From DASPJR01 sp035628505 (GTDB taxonomy: Bacteria > Planctomycetota > SZUA-567 > H5-PLA8): a stretch of DNA of 20,786 nt. Under the pieces are notes generated by a model. That model was given only the letters and a program-made list of their open reading frames with translations, was not told the DNA's origin and did no database searches. Below are positions 12,571 to 20,197 of the stretch, in pieces. The DNA is taken from contig DASPJR010000209.1 in the NCBI GenBank assembly GCA_035628505.1, positions 1 through 20,786 of the forward strand, given 5' to 3'. Position 1 is the stretch's first letter. Each line of letters starts with the position of its first letter. A program made the translations under genes and the position numbers.

Positions 12571-14609
12571 GAAAACTCCAGACCGGCTAAGATATTGCTT
12601 CCTGGCGACGGAAATGTCCGTACCTCTTCGTAAGACTTGTTAAAGACGTTTTCAACCCGTCCGAATGCGCGGAAATATTTACAAAATCGGTAACTCGCAG
12701 CTGCGTCGACACGCGTGTAACCTGGATTCCGGACTCGCGCGTAGGGATTGTCGTCAGTGGGTCCCAGGTCCGCGCGTGAGCCTGTACGAATCAGGTCTAC
12801 CGATAAATCCAGCCCCTCGATCGGATGAGCAATGACGCTGGCCGTATACGTGCTGCCAGGCCGGCGAAGCAAGTGCCTGCCTTGATCATCCTCCGTGTGC
12901 ATCAGCGTCGCTGTAGCTTTGATAGATATCTTCTTGATCGGCTTCATTGCCAGCGTGAACTCAAAGCCGCGCGTTTCAGCGGTCTTCAGGTTTGCAAATG
13001 TATTCGTATCAAAGCCGAAATCAACCAGGTCGTCGAACTGGTTGTGAAACCAGGTGGCATCCACAGAAATGCGCTTATTCCAGAAGGTCTGCTCAATGCC
13101 GACATCGTAAGCGAAGTTCTCCTCCGGCTGCAGATCGCGATTTCCGAAAGCGGAGAACGTCTCGTAGAAGCTCGGCGCGCGGAAAGCGTTTCCAACAGAG
13201 CCGTGCAGACGCGAACAGCTTTCGGGAATGAGGATCGAGACGTCGCCGCGCGCGGTGAGGAAATCGCCGAACTGACCATTTTCTTCGCGCCGCACGCCGG
13301 CGGTGATAAACGCCCGGTCGAAGAGTTCCAACCGGTTCTGCAGGAACACGGACCAGTTCGTCCGGTCGACCTTTACGTTCGTGAAGAATTGTGTGTCATC
13401 CTGATTAAAACTCTCGCGCTCGACGCTGGTTCCTACCGAGACGATGTAGCGGATTTTTTCGTCTTCTGACTCGTAAGCCTTGATGTCGTTCTGCCAGTCG
13501 AGCGATGGGCGGCGTTCCTGGTTGAAGGTGCGGCCGGTAGACTGCGAGAATCCGCCGAGCGGTGATTCCGGATTTGGGGCGTCTGAAATGATGCGGTAAT
13601 CAATCAGGTAATGGCCCAGCCGCAGTGTCGTGTCCCAGATCGGAAGCAGGTGGCCTTTGTATTCCAGGCCAGTCAGCAGATCGCGGGTTTTGATTTGATC
13701 ATTGGGATCTGCCGGTTCAACTGTTGGCCCGTAGCCTGTGGCACTGTCATCATAGAAACCTTTGTGCTGATCGTTGCCGCGAATGACGGCTTTGATGCTG
13801 TGGTCTTTGTTGAACTGAAAGTCAAAACGCCCGGCGTAATTATAGACCTCGAGTTCTGAATTGTTGAACGTCGCTTCGTTCCTGTGCAGGCGCGAGCTGG
13901 CGATGCTGTAGGAGAACTTTTTGTGATGGCCTTCGACGGCAAGCGTCTCGCGATCGGTTCCATAAGTGCCGCCGGCAGCCGATGCCGTGACGTGCGGATC
14001 GCCCTGGCCTTTTTCTGTGATGACGTTGATGACACCGGTCACCGCGTCCGTGCCGAAGAGGCTCGAGGCCGGTCCGCGAGCAATCTCGATGCGGTTCAGG
14101 TTCACCGGATCGATGCCGCTCAGGTTGAAATTCCCACCCTGTCGGTTGACTTTAAAGCCGTCGAAGAGAAAGAGCGTGTGATTGGAGTTTCCTCCGCGCG
14201 TGAAGACAGAGGTGGCGTCGCCTGGAAGGCCGCTGCGGGCGATGGTTATCCCGGCGGTCTCGCGCAGAGATTCAGAGAGTTGAATGTTCTGCTTGACGAC
14301 GCGATCTTCCTCGCCACCAACCACGTCTACGTTCACACCCGTCTTGCGCTGCGGCGTGGGCAGGCGCGTTGCAGTGACGACAACCGTCGGTTGTACGAGC
14401 GGCTGCGTTTGCTTTTTTTCGTCTTCTTTTTTGTCCGAAGCCTTGGGAGCTTCCGCTGGTGCGGCAGGTTTGTCTTCACCCGCAGAGACATGTGAGGGCC
14501 CCAGGCACAGCGCGAGCAGAAGTCCGCTCGTCGCCGGCCACTTGCCGGCTGTCATTTTGATGCTTGCAGACCGAAGGTTACTGAGGAAACGGCGAACACA
14601 GTGCAACAC
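12558..14609 (-). CDS. btuB: TonB-dependent outer-membrane receptor, BtuB-like (cobalamin)
   Basis: This 683-residue receptor has an extended signal peptide ending about LGPSHVSAG and a charged spacer. A TonB box-like QPTVVVTATRL is at about residue 72, then a plug domain (ESLRETAGITIARSG, SVFTRGGNSNHTLFLFDGFKVN, IEIARGPASSLFGTDAVTGVINVIT), and a 22-strand-type barrel ending in aromatic Phe (LEFSWQF). Outer-membrane receptors of this type import scarce nutrients using TonB energy. Cobalamin specificity is inferred from the B12 riboswitch upstream, not from ligand residues. The GTG start at 14609 has GGAGGAAG 8 nt upstream (14618-14625). ATG 14555 (MTAGKWPATSG) would also give a signal peptide but has no ribosome binding site. 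The tonB-family gene overlaps its 3' end. Confidence 0.9.
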   Translation of the reverse strand: MLHCVRRFLSNLRSASIKMTAGKWPATSGLLLALCLGPSHVSAGEDKPAAPAEAPKASDKKEDEKKQTQPLVQPTVVVTATRLPTPQRKTGVNVDVVGGEEDRVVKQNIQLSESLRETAGITIARSGLPGDATSVFTRGGNSNHTLFLFDGFKVNRQGGNFNLSGIDPVNLNRIEIARGPASSLFGTDAVTGVINVITEKGQGDPHVTASAAGGTYGTDRETLAVEGHHKKFSYSIASSRLHRNEATFNNSELEVYNYAGRFDFQFNKDHSIKAVIRGNDQHKGFYDDSATGYGPTVEPADPNDQIKTRDLLTGLEYKGHLLPIWDTTLRLGHYLIDYRIISDAPNPESPLGGFSQSTGRTFNQERRPSLDWQNDIKAYESEDEKIRYIVSVGTSVERESFNQDDTQFFTNVKVDRTNWSVFLQNRLELFDRAFITAGVRREENGQFGDFLTARGDVSILIPESCSRLHGSVGNAFRAPSFYETFSAFGNRDLQPEENFAYDVGIEQTFWNKRISVDATWFHNQFDDLVDFGFDTNTFANLKTAETRGFEFTLAMKPIKKISIKATATLMHTEDDQGRHLLRRPGSTYTASVIAHPIEGLDLSVDLIRTGSRADLGPTDDNPYARVRNPGYTRVDAAASYRFCKYFRAFGRVENVFNKSYEEVRTFPSPGSNILAGLEFSWQF

Positions 14610-14778
14610 GGCACACCCTTCCTCCCGCTGGATCGGCGGGCAGAAAATGGGAATGCGGGCTTCCTTCCGTGGAGGAAGCCCTGCCGTTGCGCATTAAATG
14701 GCGCGTGGGTGAGCTCGTAACACCCGCCTTCACAGATGAGGCGGGCACTCCACGGTTCCCTTGGTCGAGGAAACCCGT
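14610..14778 (-). promoter_or_regulatory. Riboswitch expression platform with Shine-Dalgarno switch
   Basis: On the minus strand the stretch between the B12 aptamer and the receptor start holds three hairpins: GGTTTCC/GGGAACC (14775-14754), CCCGCCT/AGGCGGG (14745-14723) and GGGCTTCCT/AGGAAGCCC (14681-14657). The last contains CTTCCTCC (14678-14671), an exact complement of the ribosome binding site GGAGGAAG (14625-14618). That strand can pair within its own 9-bp hairpin, leaving the site free, or with the Shine-Dalgarno sequence, hiding it. The layout suggests control at translation. No terminator hairpin with a U-tract is evident. This is a structural reading by eye. Confidence 0.55.
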
Positions 14779-14976
14779 GAAGGTCCGTCATTCGGCAGGT
14801 CTTCTGGCTTCCGGATCAATCTCCTCGCTACCCTTCCCGTTCCCGGTACAGCGGAACAGTGGCTCGTAGCGATTTGTCCCCGGTTACAGAGGCGACCACC
14901 GCAGCGGATTTGCACCGCCTTCCCTTTTCACACCCACATTCCCCCACGGAACTGGGCACACCGAAAAGGACCTTCG
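14779..14976 (-). promoter_or_regulatory. Cobalamin (AdoCbl/B12) riboswitch aptamer
   Basis: The minus strand carries the hallmark core GGTGCAAATCCGCTGCGG (within 14919-14899) and the B12 box AGCCAGAAGACCTGCC (14809-14794). The GGGAA and CTGT segments between them are in the expected order. A perfect 8-bp closing stem GAAGGTCC (14975-14968) with GGACCTTC (14786-14779) frames an aptamer of about 198 nt, the usual size. Such elements bind cobalamins and lower expression of uptake or synthesis genes when the cofactor is plentiful. Here it leads the receptor and tonB-family genes. Confidence 0.95.
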
Positions 14977-14999
14977 TAAGATTAGATTGTCGGGGGAGC

Positions 15000-15027
15000 T
15001 TTATACAGCAGAGTCTGCCTGCGTAAA
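15000..15027 (-). promoter_or_regulatory. Promoter of the B12-uptake operon
   Basis: Reading the minus strand, TTTACG (15027-15022) and TATAAA (15005-15000) are 16 nt apart. The start would be near 14993, about 17 nt before the riboswitch closing stem. The position and the near-consensus -10 make this one of the better promoters in the window. The spacer contains an 11-nt palindrome, GCAGAGTCTGC. Confidence 0.6.
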
Positions 15028-15035
15028 GAAAAATC

Positions 15036-16136
15036 TTAACCCGCCACTGATTCGCTCAGCGGCCGCGCGGATTCCCGGGTCAGATTTCGTATGGACACCT
15101 GCGCCGCCAGCTTTTCCGCCGCCGCGACAATTGCCTTCGAGACCTCGAGCTCCGGCTGCGCGTAAACGAGGGGAATGCCATAGTCGGCGCTTTCGCTCAG
15201 GGCCTGCGAGAGCGGAATTTTTCCAAGGAACGGAACGCTCATCTCATTTGCGGCGCGTTCGCCGCCGCCTTCGGAAAACGGCGCCAGCCGGTTACCGCCA
15301 GAGTCGCGAGCCGCGGACATGTTCTCAATCAGGCCCAGCACGGCTATGCGAGTCTGATCGAACATCGCCTTCGCGCGCACCACATCGGCAATAGAGACGT
15401 ACTGCGGCGTCGTCACCAGCACCGCGCCCGTGACGGCACAGTTCTGCGCGATTGAAAGCTGCACTTCGCCGACGCCCGGTGGCAGATCGACAATCAGGTA
15501 ATCGTTTTCGCCCCACGTCACGTCGCGGAGAAACTGCACGACAATGCCGTTCACGACAGGTCCGCGCCACATCATCGCCTGGGCGGAATCGACGAGAAAT
15601 CCCATGCTCATCACTTCGAGGCCAAACGCACTTAAGGGCTTGATCTTGCTCTCGCCGGCGAGCTTCGGTTTTTCACGGATGCCTGTGAGAATCGGAAGCG
15701 AGGGTCCGTAAATATTCGCATCGAGCAACGCGACGCTCGCACCCAGCTTCTGCAGTGCGACAGCAAGGTTCAGCGCCAGTGTCGATTTACCGGTGCCGCC
15801 TTTTCCCCCACCGACAAGTACGACATTCTTGATTTGCGGTATGAGAACTTCGGCGTCGTCATTCGTCGGAATATTGGCGCCGCGAACTTTGCCGGTCATC
15901 GTGAGATTAAGTTCGCTTACCTCAGGCAGGTTCTCGGCAATCTTGGCGCGAATGTCCTTCTCGATCTGCTCTTTTACGGGGCAGGCCGGAGTGGTGAGCT
16001 CGCAGGTAAACGTGAGTTTGGTGCCGTCGATCTTCAGATCTTTAATCATTCCCATCGCAACAATGGATGAGCCCAGATCTGGATCTTTGACGCCTTCCAG
16101 TGCCTGCAGCACGCGTTCGCTGGTAATTTCCGCCAT
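15036..16136 (-). CDS. mrp: Mrp/NBP35-family ATPase lacking the CxxC cluster motif
   Basis: The 366-residue product has an N-terminal MIP18/DUF59 domain (about 1-80, with DPDLGSSIV and TTPACP). A Mrp P-loop ATPase follows: deviant Walker A GGGKGGTGKST at about 109-119, DANIYGPSLP at 139-148, DLPPG at 217-221, TTPQ at 242-245. Mrp/ApbC proteins carry and deliver iron-sulfur clusters, held at a dimer interface by a C-terminal CxxC after the ENMS motif. Here ENMS at 271-274 is followed by AARDSGGNRLAPFSEGGG, with no cysteine, and PPGTGD is changed to PPGVGE. Cluster binding by the usual site is therefore unlikely. I chose ATG 16136 over ATG 16172 because GGGGGA lies about 4 nt before it and the protein then starts directly at DUF59. 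It precedes the B12 operon on the same strand; a link is not shown. Confidence 0.9.
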   Translation of the reverse strand: MAEITSERVLQALEGVKDPDLGSSIVAMGMIKDLKIDGTKLTFTCELTTPACPVKEQIEKDIRAKIAENLPEVSELNLTMTGKVRGANIPTNDDAEVLIPQIKNVVLVGGGKGGTGKSTLALNLAVALQKLGASVALLDANIYGPSLPILTGIREKPKLAGESKIKPLSAFGLEVMSMGFLVDSAQAMMWRGPVVNGIVVQFLRDVTWGENDYLIVDLPPGVGEVQLSIAQNCAVTGAVLVTTPQYVSIADVVRAKAMFDQTRIAVLGLIENMSAARDSGGNRLAPFSEGGGERAANEMSVPFLGKIPLSQALSESADYGIPLVYAQPELEVSKAIVAAAEKLAAQVSIRNLTRESARPLSESVAG

Positions 16137-16154
16137 CGGTTCCCCCGCTGCATA

Positions 16155-16182
16155 AGTATACGCGTAGATCACACACGGGCAA
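16155..16182 (-). promoter_or_regulatory. Predicted mrp promoter
   Basis: Reading the minus strand, TTGCCC (16182-16177) and TATACT (16160-16155) are 16 nt apart; the -10 matches the consensus at five of six. The start would fall near 16148, giving a very short leader of about 11 nt before the ATG. Confidence 0.5.
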
Positions 16183-16196
16183 AGCGAAGCCCGTGT
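16173..16196. repeat. 8-bp inverted repeat over the mrp -35 region
   Basis: ACACGGGC (16173-16180) and GCCCGTGT (16189-16196) form a perfect inverted repeat with an 8-nt spacer. It covers the predicted mrp -35 hexamer in the divergent intergenic region. It could be a dimeric regulator's operator or an RNA hairpin in the divergent leader. Confidence 0.4.
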
Positions 16197-16228
16197 CGAG
16201 CTTCGTCACTTTGGAGCGTCACTTGCGT

Positions 16229-16250
16229 CCTTCACTCCCGAGTGTGAAGG
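16229..16250 (+). promoter_or_regulatory. Leader hairpin covering the ribosome binding site
   Basis: CCTTCAC (16229-16235) pairs perfectly with GTGAAGG (16244-16250) around an 8-nt loop. The second strand supplies most of the AAGGAG that should start translation of the gene at 16259. The hairpin would therefore mask the site unless melted. Confidence 0.45.
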
Positions 16251-16258
16251 AGAATAAA

Positions 16259-17383
16259 ATGCGTTTACATCAGATCATGGTTCATTTGCTGTTTATAACA
16301 TGCGGCCTGGCTTGTGCCTCTACCGTACAACTCGACGACGGGCGTGTGTTCAATGCCGAGGTGGTTGACCAGGACAACGCTTTTTATCTATTCCGCATTA
16401 ATGGCAGATTGGCACAGATTCCCCGCGACAGAGTTGTAAACATCTCGGATCAGCAGCCCCGGGCCACCAAAGAGGTCGCCCCGGGTGTCGCGGTTTTCAA
16501 TTCCACCTCCGCCGGCATGATTATTCGTGGCGAGGCCGCGTTGCCTCCGGAACAGCCGCAGCAACCCGCTGAGCCTTTCAGCGAGCCGGCAATCCCTGTT
16601 ACGGTCGGCACGCCTCCAGTGGCACGCATGCCATTACCCGATGATCCTGACCGCCTTCAGACCCTGCGGAATGCAGTAAACTCGCTGCGCTCGCAGTTCC
16701 CCGATCAGCGTATCAACGCTGAGCAGACTGTGGCTGGCGCGGGCGAAGCGGGCCTTGCGGCCCTGGCTGTGTACGGGCTCTACAATGCCAGCCCGGATAT
16801 CCGCACGCGCTCTGTCCAGCTATTGGGAACTCTGGCTGGCCGGACTGCACTAAAGCAGATGATTGAAGCGTTCTATGCGGCAGCGCGGCCGACTATTCCG
16901 CCGTACCAGGTGGAGTTCGTGGGTGCTTTAGCCGACCAGATCTCAGCACTGACCGGACAGGATTTCAGGTTCCAGGCCCGCTCAGGAAGTATGGCCCCGA
17001 TTGTTGCGCAGCGCATGATTCAATGGTGGCGGCTTAATTACGATCAGCTCCCGCCGCAACTGGGCGAGCCGACTATACCTTTAACCGATCCGAACTATGC
17101 CGCGAGCATCAATCAGCTTCGGCAGCTGAACCTTGAAGAGCGGGAGTTCGGCGGAAGCAATTATCCGCCGGGACTGGTCGGCCCGATATTACCGCCCACA
17201 CCGGCCGAGCAGGAATTCCTGTCCACCGTCGCTCGTCTTCCACGCAGCGCGGCCTTCCGGCGCGATATTCCAGCGTCGGGCGAGGAGGGCACTGAGGAGA
17301 ATGGCCTGAATCCGACGGCGAACCGCTGGGGCGAACTGCGGGCGCTGGACTGGGAGCAACGGGCTCGAGGCACGCAGGACTAA
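16259..17383 (+). CDS. Exported protein of unknown function, SH3-like start and HEAT-like middle
   Basis: The 374-residue product has a signal peptide (about 1-20, MRLHQIMVHLLFITCGLACA). Residues about 22-62 (VQLDDGRVFNAEVVDQDNAFYLFRINGRLAQIPRDRVVNI) form a small beta-barrel-like unit, best seen as LDDGRVFNAEVV; such units occur in exported planctomycete proteins. A Pro-rich spacer follows, then helices at about 135-200 (AGEAGLAALAVYGLYNASP, IRTRSVQLLGTLAG) that look like HEAT/ARM repeats. The rest is Pro-rich and predicted to be poorly ordered. No catalytic motif is visible. I chose ATG 16259 because AAGGAG lies 6-7 nt upstream and it begins the signal peptide; the frame opens earlier, at 16193. 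It diverges from mrp and ends at a strong terminator. Confidence 0.7.
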   Translation: MRLHQIMVHLLFITCGLACASTVQLDDGRVFNAEVVDQDNAFYLFRINGRLAQIPRDRVVNISDQQPRATKEVAPGVAVFNSTSAGMIIRGEAALPPEQPQQPAEPFSEPAIPVTVGTPPVARMPLPDDPDRLQTLRNAVNSLRSQFPDQRINAEQTVAGAGEAGLAALAVYGLYNASPDIRTRSVQLLGTLAGRTALKQMIEAFYAAARPTIPPYQVEFVGALADQISALTGQDFRFQARSGSMAPIVAQRMIQWWRLNYDQLPPQLGEPTIPLTDPNYAASINQLRQLNLEEREFGGSNYPPGLVGPILPPTPAEQEFLSTVARLPRSAAFRRDIPASGEEGTEENGLNPTANRWGELRALDWEQRARGTQD

Positions 17384-17405
17384 AGAAGTCTTTCGTCGTT
17401 GTAAA

Positions 17406-17435
17406 AAAAGGAGCGCAGTGCGCTCCTTTTCTTTT
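17406..17435. terminator. Strong bidirectional terminator
   Basis: AAAAGGAGCGC (17406-17416) and GCGCTCCTTTT (17420-17430) form an 11-bp stem with an AGT loop. On the plus strand it is followed by CTTTT; on the minus strand the A-run before it reads as a T-run. It separates two convergent genes ending at 17383 and 17457. Confidence 0.9.
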
Positions 17436-17456
17436 GTGGTGATTCGCGCACGAACA

Positions 17457-18380
17457 TCAAGGTTTCTGTGCGCCGGTCGTGAGCAGCTCGATTTTGTATA
17501 GCGACGTGCGCGCCGTAATGAAGAGCGTCTTTTTGCTGTCGCCGCCAAAGCAGAGATTTGCAGGCGACTCTGGCACGAGGATTTTGCCGATCAGCGTGCC
17601 GTCGGGCTTGAAGATCTGCACGCCTTCCGCTGAGCTCGAATAGAGGCGGCCTTCCGTGTCGCAGCGGATGCCGTCGGGCGCGCCCTTGTCGATCGCGCAG
17701 AAGACTTTGCCATTGGCGACCGTGCCATCATCGTTCACATCAAAGACGCGAATGTGGCGCGGCTTGCCGGAGTCCGCCACGTAGAGCTTTTTTTCGTCTG
17801 GCGAAAAACAGATGCCGTTCGGGCGGTCAAAGTCATCAACGAGGGCTTTGAGCACCTTGGTCTTCGGGTCCAGCCGGAAGACGAAATTCTTCGGCTGCTC
17901 CTGCTTCTCTGTTTTGGGTATGCCGTACGGCGGATCGGTGAACCAGATCGTTCCGTCTGATTTTACGGCGAGGTCATTTGGCGAATTCAGCTTTTTTCCA
18001 TCATACGAATCGGCGAGCACGGTGATGGAACCGTCCCTCTCAGTGCGTGTGACGCGGCGCGAACTGTGTTCGCAGCAGAGCAGCAGGCCTTCGGAATTCA
18101 GGTACGTTCCGTTCGAATTGTTGCTTGGATTCCGGAACACGCCCGGCCCGTCTTTGGCACTCCATTTCACCAGCGTATTATTTGGAATGTCGCTGTAGAC
18201 GACCATCTTCTCCGCCTGGATCCAGACTGGACCTTCGAGAAACTTCATGCCTGAGGCAAGCTTCTCGACCTTGGCGTCCTTGGCGACAATCTTTGCAAAT
18301 TCGGCCTCATCTTTAACGTCGAACTCGCCAGCGAGTACGCTGACGCACAGCACGAATAAAAGCAATCCCAACGCTTTCAT
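17457..18380 (-). CDS. SMP-30/gluconolactonase-like beta-propeller protein, exported
   Basis: This 307-residue protein has a signal peptide (about 1-18, LGLLLFVLCVSVLAG). It then has a six-bladed propeller pattern typical of the SMP-30/gluconolactonase/LRE family: MKFLEGPVWI with the metal-binding Glu, NSPNDLAVKSDGTIWFTDPPYG with the Asn, RPNGICFSPDEKKLYVADSG with the Asp, then PDGIRCDTEGRLYSSSAEGVQIF. Family members hydrolyse sugar lactones using a bound divalent metal; the substrate here is unknown, and a periplasmic location is expected from the signal peptide. GGAGGGGAGC precedes the ATG. It is the last gene of a minus-strand operon, 46 nt after the lipoprotein gene, and ends just before a strong terminator. 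Confidence 0.9.
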   Translation of the reverse strand: MKALGLLLFVLCVSVLAGEFDVKDEAEFAKIVAKDAKVEKLASGMKFLEGPVWIQAEKMVVYSDIPNNTLVKWSAKDGPGVFRNPSNNSNGTYLNSEGLLLCCEHSSRRVTRTERDGSITVLADSYDGKKLNSPNDLAVKSDGTIWFTDPPYGIPKTEKQEQPKNFVFRLDPKTKVLKALVDDFDRPNGICFSPDEKKLYVADSGKPRHIRVFDVNDDGTVANGKVFCAIDKGAPDGIRCDTEGRLYSSSAEGVQIFKPDGTLIGKILVPESPANLCFGGDSKKTLFITARTSLYKIELLTTGAQKP

Positions 18381-18426
18381 GCTCCCCTCCCATTCTATTT
18401 TTACGAGTTATGCATCATGCATTCAT

Positions 18427-18978
18427 TTACTTCACCGCAGCTGGCTCTATAAAGATACCGCTCGCCGTAACGAGCAGCCGGCCGCCTTCGCGATCAGCCA
18501 CTTTCCCTTTGACCACCAGGACGCTCAGCTCCTTGATTCCATTCACGCCTTTAAGGTCCATTTTCAGAGGTTTGCCGTTGGCATCGACGAGCTGGACCGT
18601 CGCGGTGCTTTCCTTCAGCGTCTCAGGGGTTTCGCAGCATAAGTCCCAGGGATAAGGGCAATTATCTCCCGGCCGTTCGCTGCATGCCAGCAGTTTCGTA
18701 TCGGCAAGCACGAACATCGCCCGCTGTGGAACAAACACGTCCTTGTCGCCGGCGATGCGACCCTTCATGACGACCTCGTCGCCCGCCTTTGCTTCCTTTT
18801 TTACTGTAGAAACGTCTTTCGCTCCGGCGGGCGCTTCCTTCAGCAATACGCCTTCCGGCAACTGCGCCGTTGCATTCGGCGCTGTATTCGACGGCGTCTG
18901 GGTAGTCTTTGCACCGCCGCCGCATCCTGCAAACACGAGCAGGCTCAAGAGTATTATTGCGCTCTGCACTTTTTTCAT
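18427..18978 (-). CDS. Predicted lipoprotein with Cys-rich loop and OB-like domain
   Basis: The 183-residue product has a classical lipobox, LVFAGC, with Cys19 as the lipidated residue and a Gly-rich start after it. Residues about 55-180 look beta-rich (AKAGDEVVMKGRIAGDKDVFV, AMFVLADTKLLAC, STATVQLVDANGKPLKMDL, ELSVLVVKGKVADREGG), compatible with two OB-like barrels. A central loop contains four cysteines: CSERPGDNCPYPWDLCCETPE (C-x6-C-x5-CC), which could bind a metal or form disulfides. No family name can be given. AAAGGAG lies 6 nt before the ATG. It sits between an ABC permease gene (28 nt upstream) and the SMP-30 gene, so it is probably part of the same transport-related operon. Confidence 0.78.
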   Translation of the reverse strand: MKKVQSAIILLSLLVFAGCGGGAKTTQTPSNTAPNATAQLPEGVLLKEAPAGAKDVSTVKKEAKAGDEVVMKGRIAGDKDVFVPQRAMFVLADTKLLACSERPGDNCPYPWDLCCETPETLKESTATVQLVDANGKPLKMDLKGVNGIKELSVLVVKGKVADREGGRLLVTASGIFIEPAAVK

Positions 18979-19006
18979 GATAGCTCCTTTGATGAGAAAT
19001 ATTGCC

Positions 19007-20167
19007 TCATGTCGCCTTCAATGATTCAGCAACGGGCAATTTAAGACAACGGAATGCCGGCGGCAACGCGCCGAGCACGCCAAGCAGAAGACCGGCTCCG
19101 AGGCCTGCCGCGAGGACCGGGCCGTCCATCACCAGACCGAAAGCGCCCATCGAAAACCGCACCGCCAGTCCATCCAGAATCAACAGTCCGAGCACCGATG
19201 CCAGAAGCGCCCCCGTCGCCGATGCCAGCACCGACTCCTGCATGAGGCTCAGGATAACCGCCATTCGCGAAAAACCCAGCGCTTGCAGCGTACCCAGTTC
19301 CCGCACGCGCGCGGCGAACGCGGCATACATCGTATTGAGCCCGCCAAAAAGTCCGCCGATCGCGATCAGCATCGCAGTGATCCACACGATGCTCTGAACC
19401 GGGCGGTAAAACTGCAGAATCTTACCGTAATACTCCGATTCCCACATTGCTGAAAGCTCCAGGTCCAGGCGCTGCTTTGTGAATGCAGCCACGTCGGCGA
19501 ATTCGGCCTTGTCCAGCGTAGCCACCACGCACGACAGATTGTCACGCTTGGCCGCCAGCTGCAGGTCCTTCAGCGGGCACCACAACTCCGCTTCCATGAC
19601 AGTTCCTGGCGCTTCAAAACGCCCACTGATTGTCCATAAGCGGCCGTCGAACCAGAGCGTTTTGCCAACGGCGAGCCGCTCATCGGGCAGCCCCATTTTT
19701 GCTGAGGCCAGGCGACCGGCGAGAATCTCGCCCAGGCCCGGAGCGCGACCTTCCGTAATGCGAATCTGCGTATGAACCAGAAACGCTGCGTGCGTGACGC
19801 CTCGAAGAAGCGTGAGATGCGTCACGTCCGAATCGCTGGTTTCTTTGACAAGAGATGCCATGTGAACTTCGGGGGAAATGTAGTGCACGCCAAGCTTTTC
19901 TTTTATGCCATCGACACTCGCGGCGAGAATGCTTCCTACACTGGGCTGAATTTCGCTGCGTTCGAGGCTCTCTTCGCTGCCCGCGCCAAGCAGCACCACG
20001 TTTTTTCCGCTGCCAGCCACGCTCAGGCTCTTTTCCATGCCGCGCACAAACGCCGCCGCCGCAAGAACAAGCAGCACAACCAGCGCGCTTCCGGCGAGGC
20101 TGAGCACCAGACGGAGCGGATGGCGGCCAAGATTGCGCACCGCATACTCCCACGGAAGTAATCTCAT
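19007..20167 (-). CDS. ABC transporter permease, MacB/FtsX type
   Basis: This 386-residue permease has one N-terminal transmembrane helix (about 16-38, LVLSLAGSALVVLLVLAAAAF) and a periplasmic MacB-PCD domain of about 210 residues. The FtsX domain has three further helices (around IVWITAMLIAIGGLFGGLNTMY, ESVLASATGALLASVLGLLILDG and PVLAAGLGAGLLLGVLGALPP). The segment FAARVRELGTLQALGFSRMAVI is the coupling helix region seen in this family. Such permeases act with an ATPase of the LolD/MacB kind in lipoprotein release, antibiotic export or cell-envelope processes. I chose ATG 20167 over ATG 20197 because AAGGG lies about 8 nt upstream and the first helix then begins at the usual place. It follows a second permease gene by 30 nt; the ATPase gene is not in the window. 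Confidence 0.92.
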   Translation of the reverse strand: MRLLPWEYAVRNLGRHPLRLVLSLAGSALVVLLVLAAAAFVRGMEKSLSVAGSGKNVVLLGAGSEESLERSEIQPSVGSILAASVDGIKEKLGVHYISPEVHMASLVKETSDSDVTHLTLLRGVTHAAFLVHTQIRITEGRAPGLGEILAGRLASAKMGLPDERLAVGKTLWFDGRLWTISGRFEAPGTVMEAELWCPLKDLQLAAKRDNLSCVVATLDKAEFADVAAFTKQRLDLELSAMWESEYYGKILQFYRPVQSIVWITAMLIAIGGLFGGLNTMYAAFAARVRELGTLQALGFSRMAVILSLMQESVLASATGALLASVLGLLILDGLAVRFSMGAFGLVMDGPVLAAGLGAGLLLGVLGALPPAFRCLKLPVAESLKAT

Positions 20168-20197
20168 AAACACAACCCTTCGCGTTCGTACCTGCAA

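Noticed and set aside
13884..14495. A 203-residue plus-strand frame opposite the receptor plug domain
   Set aside because: Antisense to well-recognised TonB-dependent receptor sequence; no independent evidence.
14552..14791. A 79-residue minus-strand open frame between riboswitch and receptor
   Set aside because: It covers the hairpins of the expression platform and overlaps the receptor start in another frame; no domain pattern, so it is best read as leader RNA.
15008..15018. GCAGAGTCTGC palindrome in the spacer of the B12-operon promoter
   Set aside because: An 11-nt palindrome is short and can arise by chance; mentioned with the promoter but not called an operator.
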